Assembly (NCBI GenBank): GCA_965240325.2
Contig: OZ251228.1
Location: 2,356,001-2,420,000, forward strand
From: Rebecca billardiae RCC1528
Lineage: Eukaryota > Haptophyta
Reading direction: 5' to 3'
DNA length: 64,000 bases
Shown here: piece by piece, positions 55,584-64,000 of the stretch
Layout of the letters: each line of letters begins with the position of its first letter
Position numbering within the stretch: position 1 is the first letter of the stretch
Position numbers and translations under genes: made by a program
Notes under the pieces: generated by a model
Database searches by the model: none
What the model was told of the DNA's origin: nothing
The model's input: only the letters and a program-made list of their open reading frames with translations

Positions 55584-55900
55584 CCCCCGGCAGTGAGTCA
55601 GTGCAGGCCGACGCTCAGTGACCGATGCCAGTCATGCCGAGCCGGAGCGGCAGCCTGGCAGCCGGCGCGCTGCTCATCGGCGGACAAAGTGGCACGCTGA
55701 CCAGCTTTCAAGACTGTGTGGCTGCATGCTGCGCAGCGGCGGCGCCCGGCCCGCGCCTGCGATCGAGTGGCGGCCGTGCGGGAACGGTCGGCCCGAGTTG
55801 CCAGTTGGTTGCTGCCGCGGAGCGAGGCCGCACAGCGAGCGAGCGGGGCCCAGCAACCTCGTCCGTGTCACTCATCGGCTCACTGAGACTTCACGGCCGC

Positions 55901-56938
55901 TCACCGTCCTTGCTCATCGCCATGAACGGTGCTGCTCGGGCCCGTAGGCCGTACCCGCCTGGCCATCACCACGGGTCGTACATGTGACGTCGTCGTTACG
56001 ATGCTGGCTGTGACCAGTGGCGGCAGCTGCGATCGCGGCCGCCGCGCTGCCACAACGTCCGAGGCAGTGGCTGTGCTGCTGGTGCGCTTCCGCTGTCGCT
56101 TGGCGGCGCTCACTTCTTTGGTGGTCACGACTTGCTCCAGCCCGCGCTTGTGCGCACCACTCCGAAGGCGCTTCATGCCGGCCAGCATGTGCGCAGCGCA
56201 CCGGCTGGCGCGCGCGTCGCCCGGCATGCCGTACGAAGGCTGCTTGGTGCAGCCGACGTGATCACACGTGGGGCTCCTCACGTCGACCATGCCGGCCAGC
56301 TTGTGCGTGGCGCACCGGCTGGCGCACGCGTCGCCCGGCATGCCGAAGTAAGGCTGCTTGGTGCAGCCGACGTGATCACACTTGCGGCTCCTCACGTTGA
56401 CCATGCCGGCCAGCTTGTGCTCAGCGCACCGGCTGGCGCGCGCGTCGCCCGGCATGCCGAACGAAGGCTGCTTGGTGCAGCCGACGTGATCACACGTGGG
56501 GCTCTTCACGTCGACCATGCCGGCCAGCTTGTGCGTGGCGCACCGGCTGGCGCGCGCGTCGCCCGGCATGCCGAAGTTAGGCCCCTTGGTGCAGCCGACG
56601 TGATCACACGTGGGGCTCCTCACGTTGACCATGCCGGCCAGCTTGTGCGTGGCGCACCGGCTGGCGCGCGCGTCGCCCGGCATGCCGTACGAAGGCTCCT
56701 TGGTGCAGCCCGCGTGATCACACTTGCGGCTCCTCACGTCGACCATGCCGGCCAGCTTGTGCTCAGCGCACCGGCTGGCGCGCGCGTCGCCCAGCATGCC
56801 GAATGAAGGCCCCTTGGTGCAGCCGGTGTGATCACACCTGGGACGCTTCCGGTCGACCATGCCGGCCAGCTTGCGCGCAGAGCACCGGCTGGCGCGCGTC
56901 GATATCGACCACCCTGGGTCGACCGAGGCCACCGGCAC
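55901..56938 (-). CDS. EsV-1-7 repeat protein, locus 4 (six repeats plus a half), 5' end unresolved
   Basis: About 345 residues: the lead-in PVASVDPGWSISTRAS, the half repeat, six 38-residue repeats with all Cys and His ligands retained, and the basic tail KRQRKRTSSTATASD. Repeat types match locus 3 (for example TKQPYFG, TKQPSFG and TKQPSYG in the same order). The spacer after the half repeat differs (VDRKRPR instead of VNVKGPK). There is no in-frame ATG upstream of the repeats. Downstream non-coding sequence to about 55590 is shared with loci 2 and 3, so the whole cassette was copied. Confidence 0.75.
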   Translation of the reverse strand: MPVASVDPGWSISTRASRCSARKLAGMVDRKRPRCDHTGCTKGPSFGMLGDARASRCAEHKLAGMVDVRSRKCDHAGCTKEPSYGMPGDARASRCATHKLAGMVNVRSPTCDHVGCTKGPNFGMPGDARASRCATHKLAGMVDVKSPTCDHVGCTKQPSFGMPGDARASRCAEHKLAGMVNVRSRKCDHVGCTKQPYFGMPGDACASRCATHKLAGMVDVRSPTCDHVGCTKQPSYGMPGDARASRCAAHMLAGMKRLRSGAHKRGLEQVVTTKEVSAAKRQRKRTSSTATASDVVAARRPRSQLPPLVTASIVTTTSHVRPVVMARRVRPTGPSSTVHGDEQGR

Positions 56939-57045
56939 GGCAAGAGCCCTGCCCAGCGCGCTGGGTGTTGGCGATGGCGGCGGCGGCTGCGATGATGAAC
57001 AGTGCGATCAATCAATCTATTCTTCATTCTTCATCTTCGTCTAGT

Positions 57046-57420
57046 TCTTCCTTTCGGCTGGGGCTCGATCATAGTGACATAGTCGACGCGGCGTCGCTCA
57101 CGACAGCGCGGGCAAGGGTGGTCGCGCAGGCAGGTGTTTGGCGCGGCTGCACTCTCGAGGTGGCTGGGATACAACATCCAGGTGCAGCACCCTCCCCGTA
57201 TGGTGTCAGAGTGCGCTCTCGAGCGCGTGCCTCCGAGCGCGGGGCGGCCGCTTGCTGCAATCAGCAATGGCCGCCTCGATGAGCCGTGCAGTGTGACAAC
57301 GCGTCCCTCACCTCGGCCTCGGGCCTGCGCCGGTCTGTTGACTACTGTTTCAATTAAGTGTGGCGGCGGTGTCTGCTTTGTGCAGTGTTGGATGGCGCCG
57401 TCAAGCACGCCTTCAGTGAG
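57046..57420 (+). repeat. 420-bp dispersed repeat, copy d
   Basis: Shares the landmarks of copies a and c but is more diverged, and stops after GTTGGATGGCGCCGTCAA without the ACATAGTAAACTGTA end. Confidence 0.8.
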
Positions 57421-57804
57421 TCCGAAGTCATCGGCAGCCACTACATACATCACTGCAACCCGCAACTCCGCAGGGCCCGGCAAGGCCAAGGCGAGCCATC
57501 CTGCTCGCCGCCAGCCCGTCATGCAGCTCCACGAGGAGCACAAATCGACAGCCGGCCGCTCTGGAGTTCTGCACGACCCTGTCCCTGATGCGCGAACCGG
57601 TTAGACGGGACTGGCTGGATGAAGCGGTGTCGCCCCGGTCGGACGAGCCGCGCCGGCGGCCGGGCGGGTCCGGCGGCGGCAGCGGCAGGCTGCCATGCCG
57701 CTCTCGCTCGAGGCCGGTGCCGCTGCCACCCACGCCCGTGTTGGCGGCCGTTGCGTCGTTGGCCAAGGGCGGGCGGCACCTCTGGGGGCAGCGGGGAAGA
57801 GCAC
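57421..57804. other. 3' flank of the glucan synthase gene
   Basis: No gene is recognised. It should include the 3' UTR of the minus-strand glucan synthase. Frames on both strands are Arg/Pro-rich and look like GC noise. Confidence 0.5.
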
Positions 57805-60800
57805 TCAGGCGCCTGACGCCCGGCCGCCTTCGGCCCCGCCGTTCGATGCCGCCGCGCGCATCGCCACGGCGGTTGAGCCGTCGAGTGCGCTCAGGTTGAG
57901 CGCGCTGCCGGCGACCGAGTTCGTGGCCTCCGAGGCGGAGGCGGACGAGTCCTTCCACTCGCCCTCCTGCGCCTCGCTGGCGTTTGGGAAGAGCGGCGTG
58001 CACTGGAAGACGCCCGAGTGCTTGCGCGACTGCGGCTGCGAGCCCATGTCCCTCGAGCTCGGGCGCTGCGGCAACCCCAGCGGCCCGTTGGGCGCGTCGT
58101 GCGCCTTGCTGCTCTCGTAAGTATCGTGGAAGACACGGCGCAGCCGCTGCTGCTGCTGCTGCCGCTCAAAGCGCCGCCGCACGACCTCGAGCTCCGTCAG
58201 GCCCGCCGATCCCACGCGCGCGCGTCCAACGCCAACGCCGGGCGGCACGTTGTGCACCGAGCCGCGGCGCGAGCTCGGGCGGGACGGCTCGGTGCTCTCG
58301 CTCTCGAACCCCAGCTCACGAGGCAGCCGCGCGTCGGGCGCTATCGACACACGCTTGCCCGTGCCGGCCGGCGAGTGGCTCGATGCGTCGGATGGCGACC
58401 CAAGCGCAGCAGAGCCGCGGCGCGACGCGGGCTGGCCGCTCGCGTCGGCCGCGGGCCGCATCGGCGCGCTGCATGATGGCGGCAGCGGCAGGCTGCTCTC
58501 GGCCGTTGGCGACCGCATAGGCAGCAGCTCCACCTCCCCTCCGAGCTCCGAGGTGAGCACGAACCGAGGCGCCAGCCGCTGCTCCCCAAACGCGGGCGTC
58601 GAGGGCATCGAGATGTCCACGTCGTCGAGCCCGGCGGCGGCGAGCCGACCCCGGCCCGTGGGCGACGGCCCGCCGTCTTGCGCGGGGTGCAGCCCTGTGG
58701 GCCATGCGCCGGGTGAGTTGCTCACCGGCCGCCGGCCGAGCAGCCGGGAGGCCGGAGACTCGCTCGGACGGCTCGTGTTGCCTGCCGACATACGGCCGCC
58801 CGCGGCAGAGAAGCGCCCGCGCAACGTGGACGAGCTGGGGCCAGCGAAGAAGCCGCCCGAGCGCGGGGTGCGACCCGTCGGCGTGTTTGCGGCCGAGGGC
58901 AGCGCCGAGGCACGGGAGGTGCGCGGGCGGCTGGCCGGCGTGCCGGCCGAGGCGAAGCGGTCGGCGAGCGAGCCCGAGCCCGGCTCAAAGAAGACGCCCA
59001 TGCCGGACCTGCGCGCGCCGCGCGCAAACGACGTGCAGGTGGACGGGCGTGCCGAGCCGGGCGGTGGCGACGGCTCGGCGGTGTCGCCCGCGGCGGCGGA
59101 GTGCGACGAGACTCGGCGCCGCCCGATCGACTGGCGAATCGACTGGCGGAGTGACTGGCCAGCCGACTGGCGAGCCGACTGGCGCTGCGAGCGGCGCGGC
59201 GAGCCCGTGGGCGAGCCCTCCGGCGACGGGTTGAGGCTGGAGCGCTCCGAGCCCGCCCCATCCGTCGCGCCGACCGAGTCCGAGCGGCCGCGCCGCACCA
59301 CCTTCTCCGCGCGGCGCAAGAAGTCGATCCTCGGCCGCACGTGGAAGAGCAGGTACATGTGCACCGTGTCTATCAGCGGCACGCACGCAAACAGCAGGCA
59401 CGGGATCAGGATGAGCAGCCCGATCGCGCCGTCGACCATCAGCCAGTACGAGAGCAGCACGTCGCGCCCCGCCTCGCGCGTGATGCGCCCCGCCTTGCGC
59501 GACCACTTCTCCGCCGCCCTCGCCTCCGCGTCCGCGGGCGCCGCCGCCTTGGGCCCTGAGACGAACCACGCGAGCGCGGAGCACGCCGAGTGCAGCGCAA
59601 AGTACTTGGCGACAAACGACGTGAAGATGGCCTTCTCCACGACGGCGGAGCGGCGGCCGATCATCGCGGACCAGAGGCCGTCGTACGTGCCGAGGAGCGC
59701 GAGCTGGGCCGCGTGACAGGCCATGATCACCGGCGCGACCATCAGCGGCACCTGCCCCGCGGCGACGCGCTCGGGCTTGGCGCGGCCGCACGCCGAGCGC
59801 AGCAGCACCGCGGCCAGCGCGCCGACCGCGAGCGGCAGCACCGGCAGGAAGTTGCTGATCAGGTCGAGCAGCTCGAGGGGCCCGCGCGGCAGGCGATGGT
59901 GGATGCCAAGGACAACGATCGCCGCGAGCAGCCGCCGCCCCGGCGTGATGAACACGGCGTACGGCCGCCCCGCCATCGAGGCGAGCGTGCCCTCGTGCCA
60001 CGCGCGCCAGCCGTCCGCCTTGGCGTCAAAGAGCCACCGCCACCAGCCCACCACGTCCTGCCGCAGGATGTCGAGCGGGCGGAACATGCGCGCGTTGAAG
60101 AGGGAGGGCGAGAGCACCCACGCCGCCACGATCAGGAAGAGCGCGCCCCAGAACGGCCAGTCCGGCCACTTGGGCGGGCGGGTGTACACGAAGAGCGCGG
60201 CCATGAAGATGAGGTCCGCGCCCGGCTGCAGGTTGGAGTGCGCGTACCCCTTGTACAGCGCGTGGTAGTGCTGCCGCGTGGTGGCGATGCCGCGGCCGGT
60301 GGCGATGTACTGCGCGCCGCCCTGCGAGATCTCCGAGCGGTAGTTGTACCCGATCAGCTGCGCCTGGAACGCGAAGAACATCCACGAGAAGGAGCACAGC
60401 TGGCGCACGAGCGCGAGCACGCCGAGGAGCGGGTTCTGCGTGTTGATGGTGATCTCAAACAGCAGCGGCAGCGCCTGCCCGATGATGAAGAGCGCGGTGA
60501 TCGGGCCGAACTGGCCGTCGATCAGCTCGGCGGAGATCGACGAGTACGTGAGCAGCGGGTCGGTCCCCTCCGGCGTGAACGCCATGTCCACCAGCGAGAA
60601 GTAGAGCAGGATGAAGATCAGCGTCCAGATCGTGATCTCCATGAGCGCGGGCGTGCCGTAGAAGCCGACGTGTCCGTAGAAGAAGCCGAGCATGCGCGCG
60701 AACGGGAGGCGCGAGCCGAGGCGGTACGACTGGCGCGTGAGGCACATCTCGGCCGTGCCGCGGCTCAGCTTCGAGATGAACTTGAGCTGCCCGCCGAACG

Positions 60801-63800
60801 ACATCTCGCGCCCCTTGCCCACCTGGAAGTACTCGCGGTGGACCACGTTGTTGCCGCGCAGGCACAAGTCCATCCCCGCAAAGATATCCTCGGACAGGTT
60901 GAGTGCCTTGGTCGCCTTGGAGACGCCGCCCTGCGCCATCATCGTCAGCTTCTCCATGATGTCCGGGTGGCCGTAGTACATGCGCGAGAGCAGCGGCCGG
61001 TCGCTCGTGCGCTGGATCATCGAGCCGAACACGTACTCGGACGTGGCGGAGAAGTTGCCGATCGTGCCGAGCGACGAGTACACGTGCTCGCGCCAGCCGA
61101 CGATCGAGACGCGCGCGCGCGAGCTGGTCGGGTCGTCGCCGAACTCGGCGAGGCCGTTGGCGATCTTGAGCATCTCCTCGAGGTAGCCGTCCTGGTTCGC
61201 GTCGATGGTCTGCAGCAGCCGGCCGCGCACGTAGATGATCGCGTGGTTCTGGTTGTCGCCCTTGCCGTCGCCGAGGATCGGGTGGCCGGGCAGCCGCACG
61301 CGGTAGCGCGGCAGCCGCTTGTTGCCCGGCAGCTTCTCGCAGTGGCCGTCGATGAGGCACGAGTAGAAGACCTTGCCCTGCGGCACGCGCGCGTCGGCCT
61401 CCTCCTCGATGTACGCGACGTTCAGCCGCGGGAACTCCTCGAACATCACCTCCGTCGCCTCGAGGAACTCGGCGTCGAAGTGGAAGTAGCGCTGCATCGA
61501 GACGACGCACTGGAACTTGGTCGCGATGATGTCCTCGCGCTCGGCGGCGCCGAGGTCGGGGCGCTGGACGGAGAGCAGCAGGTCGAGCGCGCGCTCGTAC
61601 AGCATCATGCCGCGCACGGTGCGGTACAGCGACTGCGTGCGCATGCTCGACCACTTGCGCAGCTCGAGCATCGCCGCGCGCCGCTCCTCCTCGTCCGCGC
61701 CGTCGTCGTCGATCTCGGGCGGCGGCGCGTCCGCCGCCGCCTTGGCGTCCGCCTCCGAGTTGCCCGCGGCGGACGCGGCGACTTGCCGCCAAAGCACGCT
61801 CCACGTGCGCTCGCCGACGCGCTCGCGGAAGCAGCGCAGCTCGTGCGGGTAGTACTCGAGCAGCAGCCCGAGCAGCGGCTGCTGCGCGCCCGCCGCGCGC
61901 GACGCGTCGTCGATCGTGAGCAGCTCGGCGACAGAGTTGATGATCGTCTCCCCGTAGTGCGGGATCAGAACGGAGAAGGAGGGCATGGTCTCGACGGTGG
62001 CCGCGGCGGGCATGCGCATCTTGAGCGAGGCCCGCAGGAAGCCGAAGCGGCGCACCGCCTCCGGCGCGCGCGGCATCCTCGCGCGGCCGCGCCGCTCGAA
62101 GATGGGCGGGCGGTGCAGCGGCTGCGCGGCCGAGTGCACCTTCTCGTACGACAGCTCGCGCGCCTCCTCGACCGTCAGGATGTCCGTCTCGAACATGGAG
62201 GCGATCACGGCGTTCCAGAGCAGTGCCCACTTGCGCTCGATGATCGGGTGCATCGTCGGGTACAGCAGCGCGCGCATCGGCTGCGGCCGCGCCTTGCCGT
62301 CCGTCGGGAACACCTGCGCGACGAACGCGGCCGGCAGGTCCGCCATCCGGCGCAGCGGCACCTGCGACGCCGACTTGCGCGGCCCCTGGAAGTACAGGAT
62401 GCTCAGCCCGCGGAGCGTGCCGAAGATGACGCAGCCGACGATGTACCAGTGGTACGTGGACGAGAGGTAGACGAGCATGCCCGAGATCCACACGACCAGC
62501 TGCTGCATCGAGCGCGTGAGCAGCTCGGGCGCGGCGGCGAGCTGCGGCGGCAGCGTTGGGTCGTTGCTGATCCGTCCGAGCAGCCCGTGCAGGTCGAGCC
62601 GCAGCGTGGCGATCGCCACGCCGCGGATCACGACGACGAGCTCGACCATGCCCTTCAGCCCGAAGACGACGAGCCAGAAGAGGACGACCGCGACCCCCGC
62701 ATACTGCGGCATGTACACGTTGTTGTCGAACTCCCTCGCCCTGCGCATGAAGGTGCCCGGGTTGAAGGTGGTGCGCAGCACGACCGCGGCCGAGTGCACG
62801 ACAAACAGCGTGCGCACCGTCTCGTTCCTCGGGTACGCGAGGAAGACGGCGAAGAGGCCGAGCTGCAGCAGGTACGGCAGCGCCTTGTCCGGCTGCAGCA
62901 GCGTCTGCCAGATCGTCGCGCCCGGCTTGAGCCGCATCTTCGCGCCGTCCGCGACGATCTGCACGAGGCCGGGCGCGAGCAGGCCCGCAAAGATGGGCGC
63001 GTTGTCGGTCGGCTTCATCCACTCGCCGTCCGGCACGTACAGCTGGAGCGCGACGAGCAGCAGCATGTAGAAGGAGGCGACGTGGTACGTGATGATGCGC
63101 GCAAAGCCGCCGAGCAGGTTCCACCACGCGTGGATCTCGTTGTGCCGCTTGCACCCGGCGAGCGAGGCCTTCCAGTCGACGTGGCGCAGCGCCTCCCACC
63201 GCTCCTCCTTGGGCAGCTGGATGATGGCGCGCCCGTCGTGCGTCACGATCTTGTTGATGCGCTCGTGCGTCCAGAACTGCTCGTTCCAGTCGTCGTAGTT
63301 GACGCGTGTCTCGGTGTTCCTGAGCGGCCGCTCTATCGGCGCGCCCCTCGCAGAGAGCCCCTTGAAGTTGTACGAGAAGAAGTACTCGTACAGCGGGCGG
63401 ATGTACGCGCGCAAGTAGCGAGACTCGGGCCCCGGCCCAGCGTCCGCCGCCGCCTTCGCCGCCTTCGTCGAGTGGCGCTTCGAGAGCCCCGCCTTGGGCG
63501 TCAGGATGGGCGTCGGCTCGAGCGGGCCCTTCCGCTGGCCCATCCAAGCGTCGTCGAACGGCTGCGACTCCTCGTCCTCCTCCTCCTCATCTTCCGACTC
63601 GAGGATGGACTCGCCGCCCCACGACGGCCGCGCCGAGCGCTCGCCGCCCATCGAGGGGCGCGCAACGCGGTACGCGTTGGTGTGCGCGCGCAGCGTGGCG
63701 AGCGACTGCGCCTCGAGCGTATTCGCCGCGACCGAGCGGCGCGCCGAGGCCGGCCCAGACTGCCCGACCGACAGGCGGCCCGCGTGCGGCGTCTGAGCGC

Positions 63801-64000
63801 GGGAGGAGCGGCCGCTGGTGTTGCGTGTCCCCAGCGGGCCGCCGGGCGAGTGCGCGGGCTGGCTCGGCGAGGGCTGGCTCAGCTGAGCGTGCTGCCCGCG
63901 CGTCGACCACCTCTGCTGCTCGCCCTCCGCTGGGCGACCCTCGCGGAGTGTGGGTGTGGGCGGCGCGATGACCGGCGGCGGCCGTGAGACGGACGCCCAC
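57805..64000 (-). CDS. 1,3-beta-glucan synthase (GT48, FKS/callose synthase family), 5' end beyond the window
   Basis: One uninterrupted frame runs from the right edge to the stop at 57805. The ATG at 63649-63651 is internal, since gene-like sequence (ANTLEAQSLATLRAHTNAYR) continues upstream to base 64000. In order: a disordered acidic N-terminus, a block of about six membrane segments, and the cytosolic catalytic region with FSVLIPHYGETI, YRVRLPGHPILGDGKGDNQN, DANQDGYLEEMLKI, YYGHPDIMEKLTM, GGVSKATKALNLSEDIFAGM and GKGREMSFGGQLKF. About nine membrane segments follow. These motifs define GT48 enzymes, which polymerise UDP-glucose into beta-1,3-glucan and extrude it. The tail of about 450 residues after the last span is Ser/Pro/Arg-rich, unusual for the family, and includes RQS-type repeats (59110-59205). 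No intron is needed. Confidence 0.95.
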   Translation of the reverse strand, partial: WASVSRPPPVIAPPTPTLREGRPAEGEQQRWSTRGQHAQLSQPSPSQPAHSPGGPLGTRNTSGRSSRAQTPHAGRLSVGQSGPASARRSVAANTLEAQSLATLRAHTNAYRVARPSMGGERSARPSWGGESILESEDEEEEDEESQPFDDAWMGQRKGPLEPTPILTPKAGLSKRHSTKAAKAAADAGPGPESRYLRAYIRPLYEYFFSYNFKGLSARGAPIERPLRNTETRVNYDDWNEQFWTHERINKIVTHDGRAIIQLPKEERWEALRHVDWKASLAGCKRHNEIHAWWNLLGGFARIITYHVASFYMLLLVALQLYVPDGEWMKPTDNAPIFAGLLAPGLVQIVADGAKMRLKPGATIWQTLLQPDKALPYLLQLGLFAVFLAYPRNETVRTLFVVHSAAVVLRTTFNPGTFMRRAREFDNNVYMPQYAGVAVVLFWLVVFGLKGMVELVVVIRGVAIATLRLDLHGLLGRISNDPTLPPQLAAAPELLTRSMQQLVVWISGMLVYLSSTYHWYIVGCVIFGTLRGLSILYFQGPRKSASQVPLRRMADLPAAFVAQVFPTDGKARPQPMRALLYPTMHPIIERKWALLWNAVIASMFETDILTVEEARELSYEKVHSAAQPLHRPPIFERRGRARMPRAPEAVRRFGFLRASLKMRMPAAATVETMPSFSVLIPHYGETIINSVAELLTIDDASRAAGAQQPLLGLLLEYYPHELRCFRERVGERTWSVLWRQVAASAAGNSEADAKAAADAPPPEIDDDGADEEERRAAMLELRKWSSMRTQSLYRTVRGMMLYERALDLLLSVQRPDLGAAEREDIIATKFQCVVSMQRYFHFDAEFLEATEVMFEEFPRLNVAYIEEEADARVPQGKVFYSCLIDGHCEKLPGNKRLPRYRVRLPGHPILGDGKGDNQNHAIIYVRGRLLQTIDANQDGYLEEMLKIANGLAEFGDDPTSSRARVSIVGWREHVYSSLGTIGNFSATSEYVFGSMIQRTSDRPLLSRMYYGHPDIMEKLTMMAQGGVSKATKALNLSEDIFAGMDLCLRGNNVVHREYFQVGKGREMSFGGQLKFISKLSRGTAEMCLTRQSYRLGSRLPFARMLGFFYGHVGFYGTPALMEITIWTLIFILLYFSLVDMAFTPEGTDPLLTYSSISAELIDGQFGPITALFIIGQALPLLFEITINTQNPLLGVLALVRQLCSFSWMFFAFQAQLIGYNYRSEISQGGAQYIATGRGIATTRQHYHALYKGYAHSNLQPGADLIFMAALFVYTRPPKWPDWPFWGALFLIVAAWVLSPSLFNARMFRPLDILRQDVVGWWRWLFDAKADGWRAWHEGTLASMAGRPYAVFITPGRRLLAAIVVLGIHHRLPRGPLELLDLISNFLPVLPLAVGALAAVLLRSACGRAKPERVAAGQVPLMVAPVIMACHAAQLALLGTYDGLWSAMIGRRSAVVEKAIFTSFVAKYFALHSACSALAWFVSGPKAAAPADAEARAAEKWSRKAGRITREAGRDVLLSYWLMVDGAIGLLILIPCLLFACVPLIDTVHMYLLFHVRPRIDFLRRAEKVVRRGRSDSVGATDGAGSERSSLNPSPEGSPTGSPRRSQRQSARQSAGQSLRQSIRQSIGRRRVSSHSAAAGDTAEPSPPPGSARPSTCTSFARGARRSGMGVFFEPGSGSLADRFASAGTPASRPRTSRASALPSAANTPTGRTPRSGGFFAGPSSSTLRGRFSAAGGRMSAGNTSRPSESPASRLLGRRPVSNSPGAWPTGLHPAQDGGPSPTGRGRLAAAGLDDVDISMPSTPAFGEQRLAPRFVLTSELGGEVELLPMRSPTAESSLPLPPSCSAPMRPAADASGQPASRRGSAALGSPSDASSHSPAGTGKRVSIAPDARLPRELGFESESTEPSRPSSRRGSVHNVPPGVGVGRARVGSAGLTELEVVRRRFERQQQQQRLRRVFHDTYESSKAHDAPNGPLGLPQRPSSRDMGSQPQSRKHSGVFQCTPLFPNASEAQEGEWKDSSASASEATNSVAGSALNLSALDGSTAVAMRAAASNGGAEGGRASGA
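59110..59205 (-). repeat. Short repeats coding (R/G)QS in the glucan synthase tail
   Basis: GACTGGC-based 12-base units encode QRQSARQSAGQSLRQSIRQS and similar. Evenly spaced Arg and Ser suggest a phosphorylation-prone or RNA/lipid-binding segment; that role is inference. Confidence 0.75.

Noticed and set aside
57046-57420. Possible coding gene in the 420-bp repeat
   Set aside because: Frames differ between copies because of indels, and no peptide is conserved across all four.
59590-63987. A 1,465-codon plus-strand open frame opposite the glucan synthase
   Set aside because: It is the complement of a GT48 gene with every family motif. Its translation is Arg/His/Glu-rich noise created by the codon bias of the real gene.

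Overview
The window looks like nuclear DNA of a GC-rich eukaryotic alga or related protist. Genes are on both strands and are interrupted by short introns of about 100-210 bp. They encode eukaryotic endomembrane proteins: a gamma-secretase APH-1, a TRAP-alpha translocon subunit, an atlastin GTPase and a GT48 beta-1,3-glucan synthase. A multi-domain hybrid histidine kinase and proteins with EsV-1-7 cysteine/histidine repeats point to a photosynthetic protist such as a haptophyte or stramenopile. That placement is inference; no ribosomal or organellar marker is present.

Layout. 1-3669: the 5' part of a non-LTR retrotransposon on the minus strand. Its ORF2 (endonuclease plus reverse transcriptase) is open for 1071 codons and runs off the left edge. 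A 52-bp perfect palindrome lies at its 5' end. 3863-13316: a giant Ala/Arg/Glu-rich coiled-coil gene with a short last exon. 13715-16282: an EsV-1-7 repeat gene divergent from APH-1. 17673-19265: a Sel1-repeat protein. 20504-22627: two convergent genes for secreted or membrane-anchored Cys-rich proteins. 24235-24967: a probably broken ORF. 25307-32231: a degenerate kinase-like membrane protein converging on an intact hybrid histidine kinase. 32769-36614: TRAP-alpha and atlastin, convergent. 36947-57420: about 20 kb of repeat-dominated DNA. It holds three more EsV-1-7 cassettes, two copies of a 3.1-kb block, several elements with terminal inverted repeats, tandem duplications and long TA microsatellites. 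57805-64000: the glucan synthase, open at the right edge.

Gene models. Several proteins become complete only when introns are removed. I placed these by matching the flanking peptides to conserved family motifs. Examples are GAFRKG|KS in atlastin, LVAG|SHL in APH-1, and FTQVGKGQLQ|GHGGAGLGL in the kinase. Most donors read GTGCGC rather than GTRAGT, and one is GC. Two candidate introns are multiples of three without stops, so reading through them gives deceptively long ORFs.

The most unusual content is the family of EsV-1-7 genes. One copy is diverged and has a clear ATG. Three are near-identical cassettes of 6, 11 and 6 full repeats, amplified with surrounding mobile DNA, and none has a visible in-frame ATG at its 5' end.
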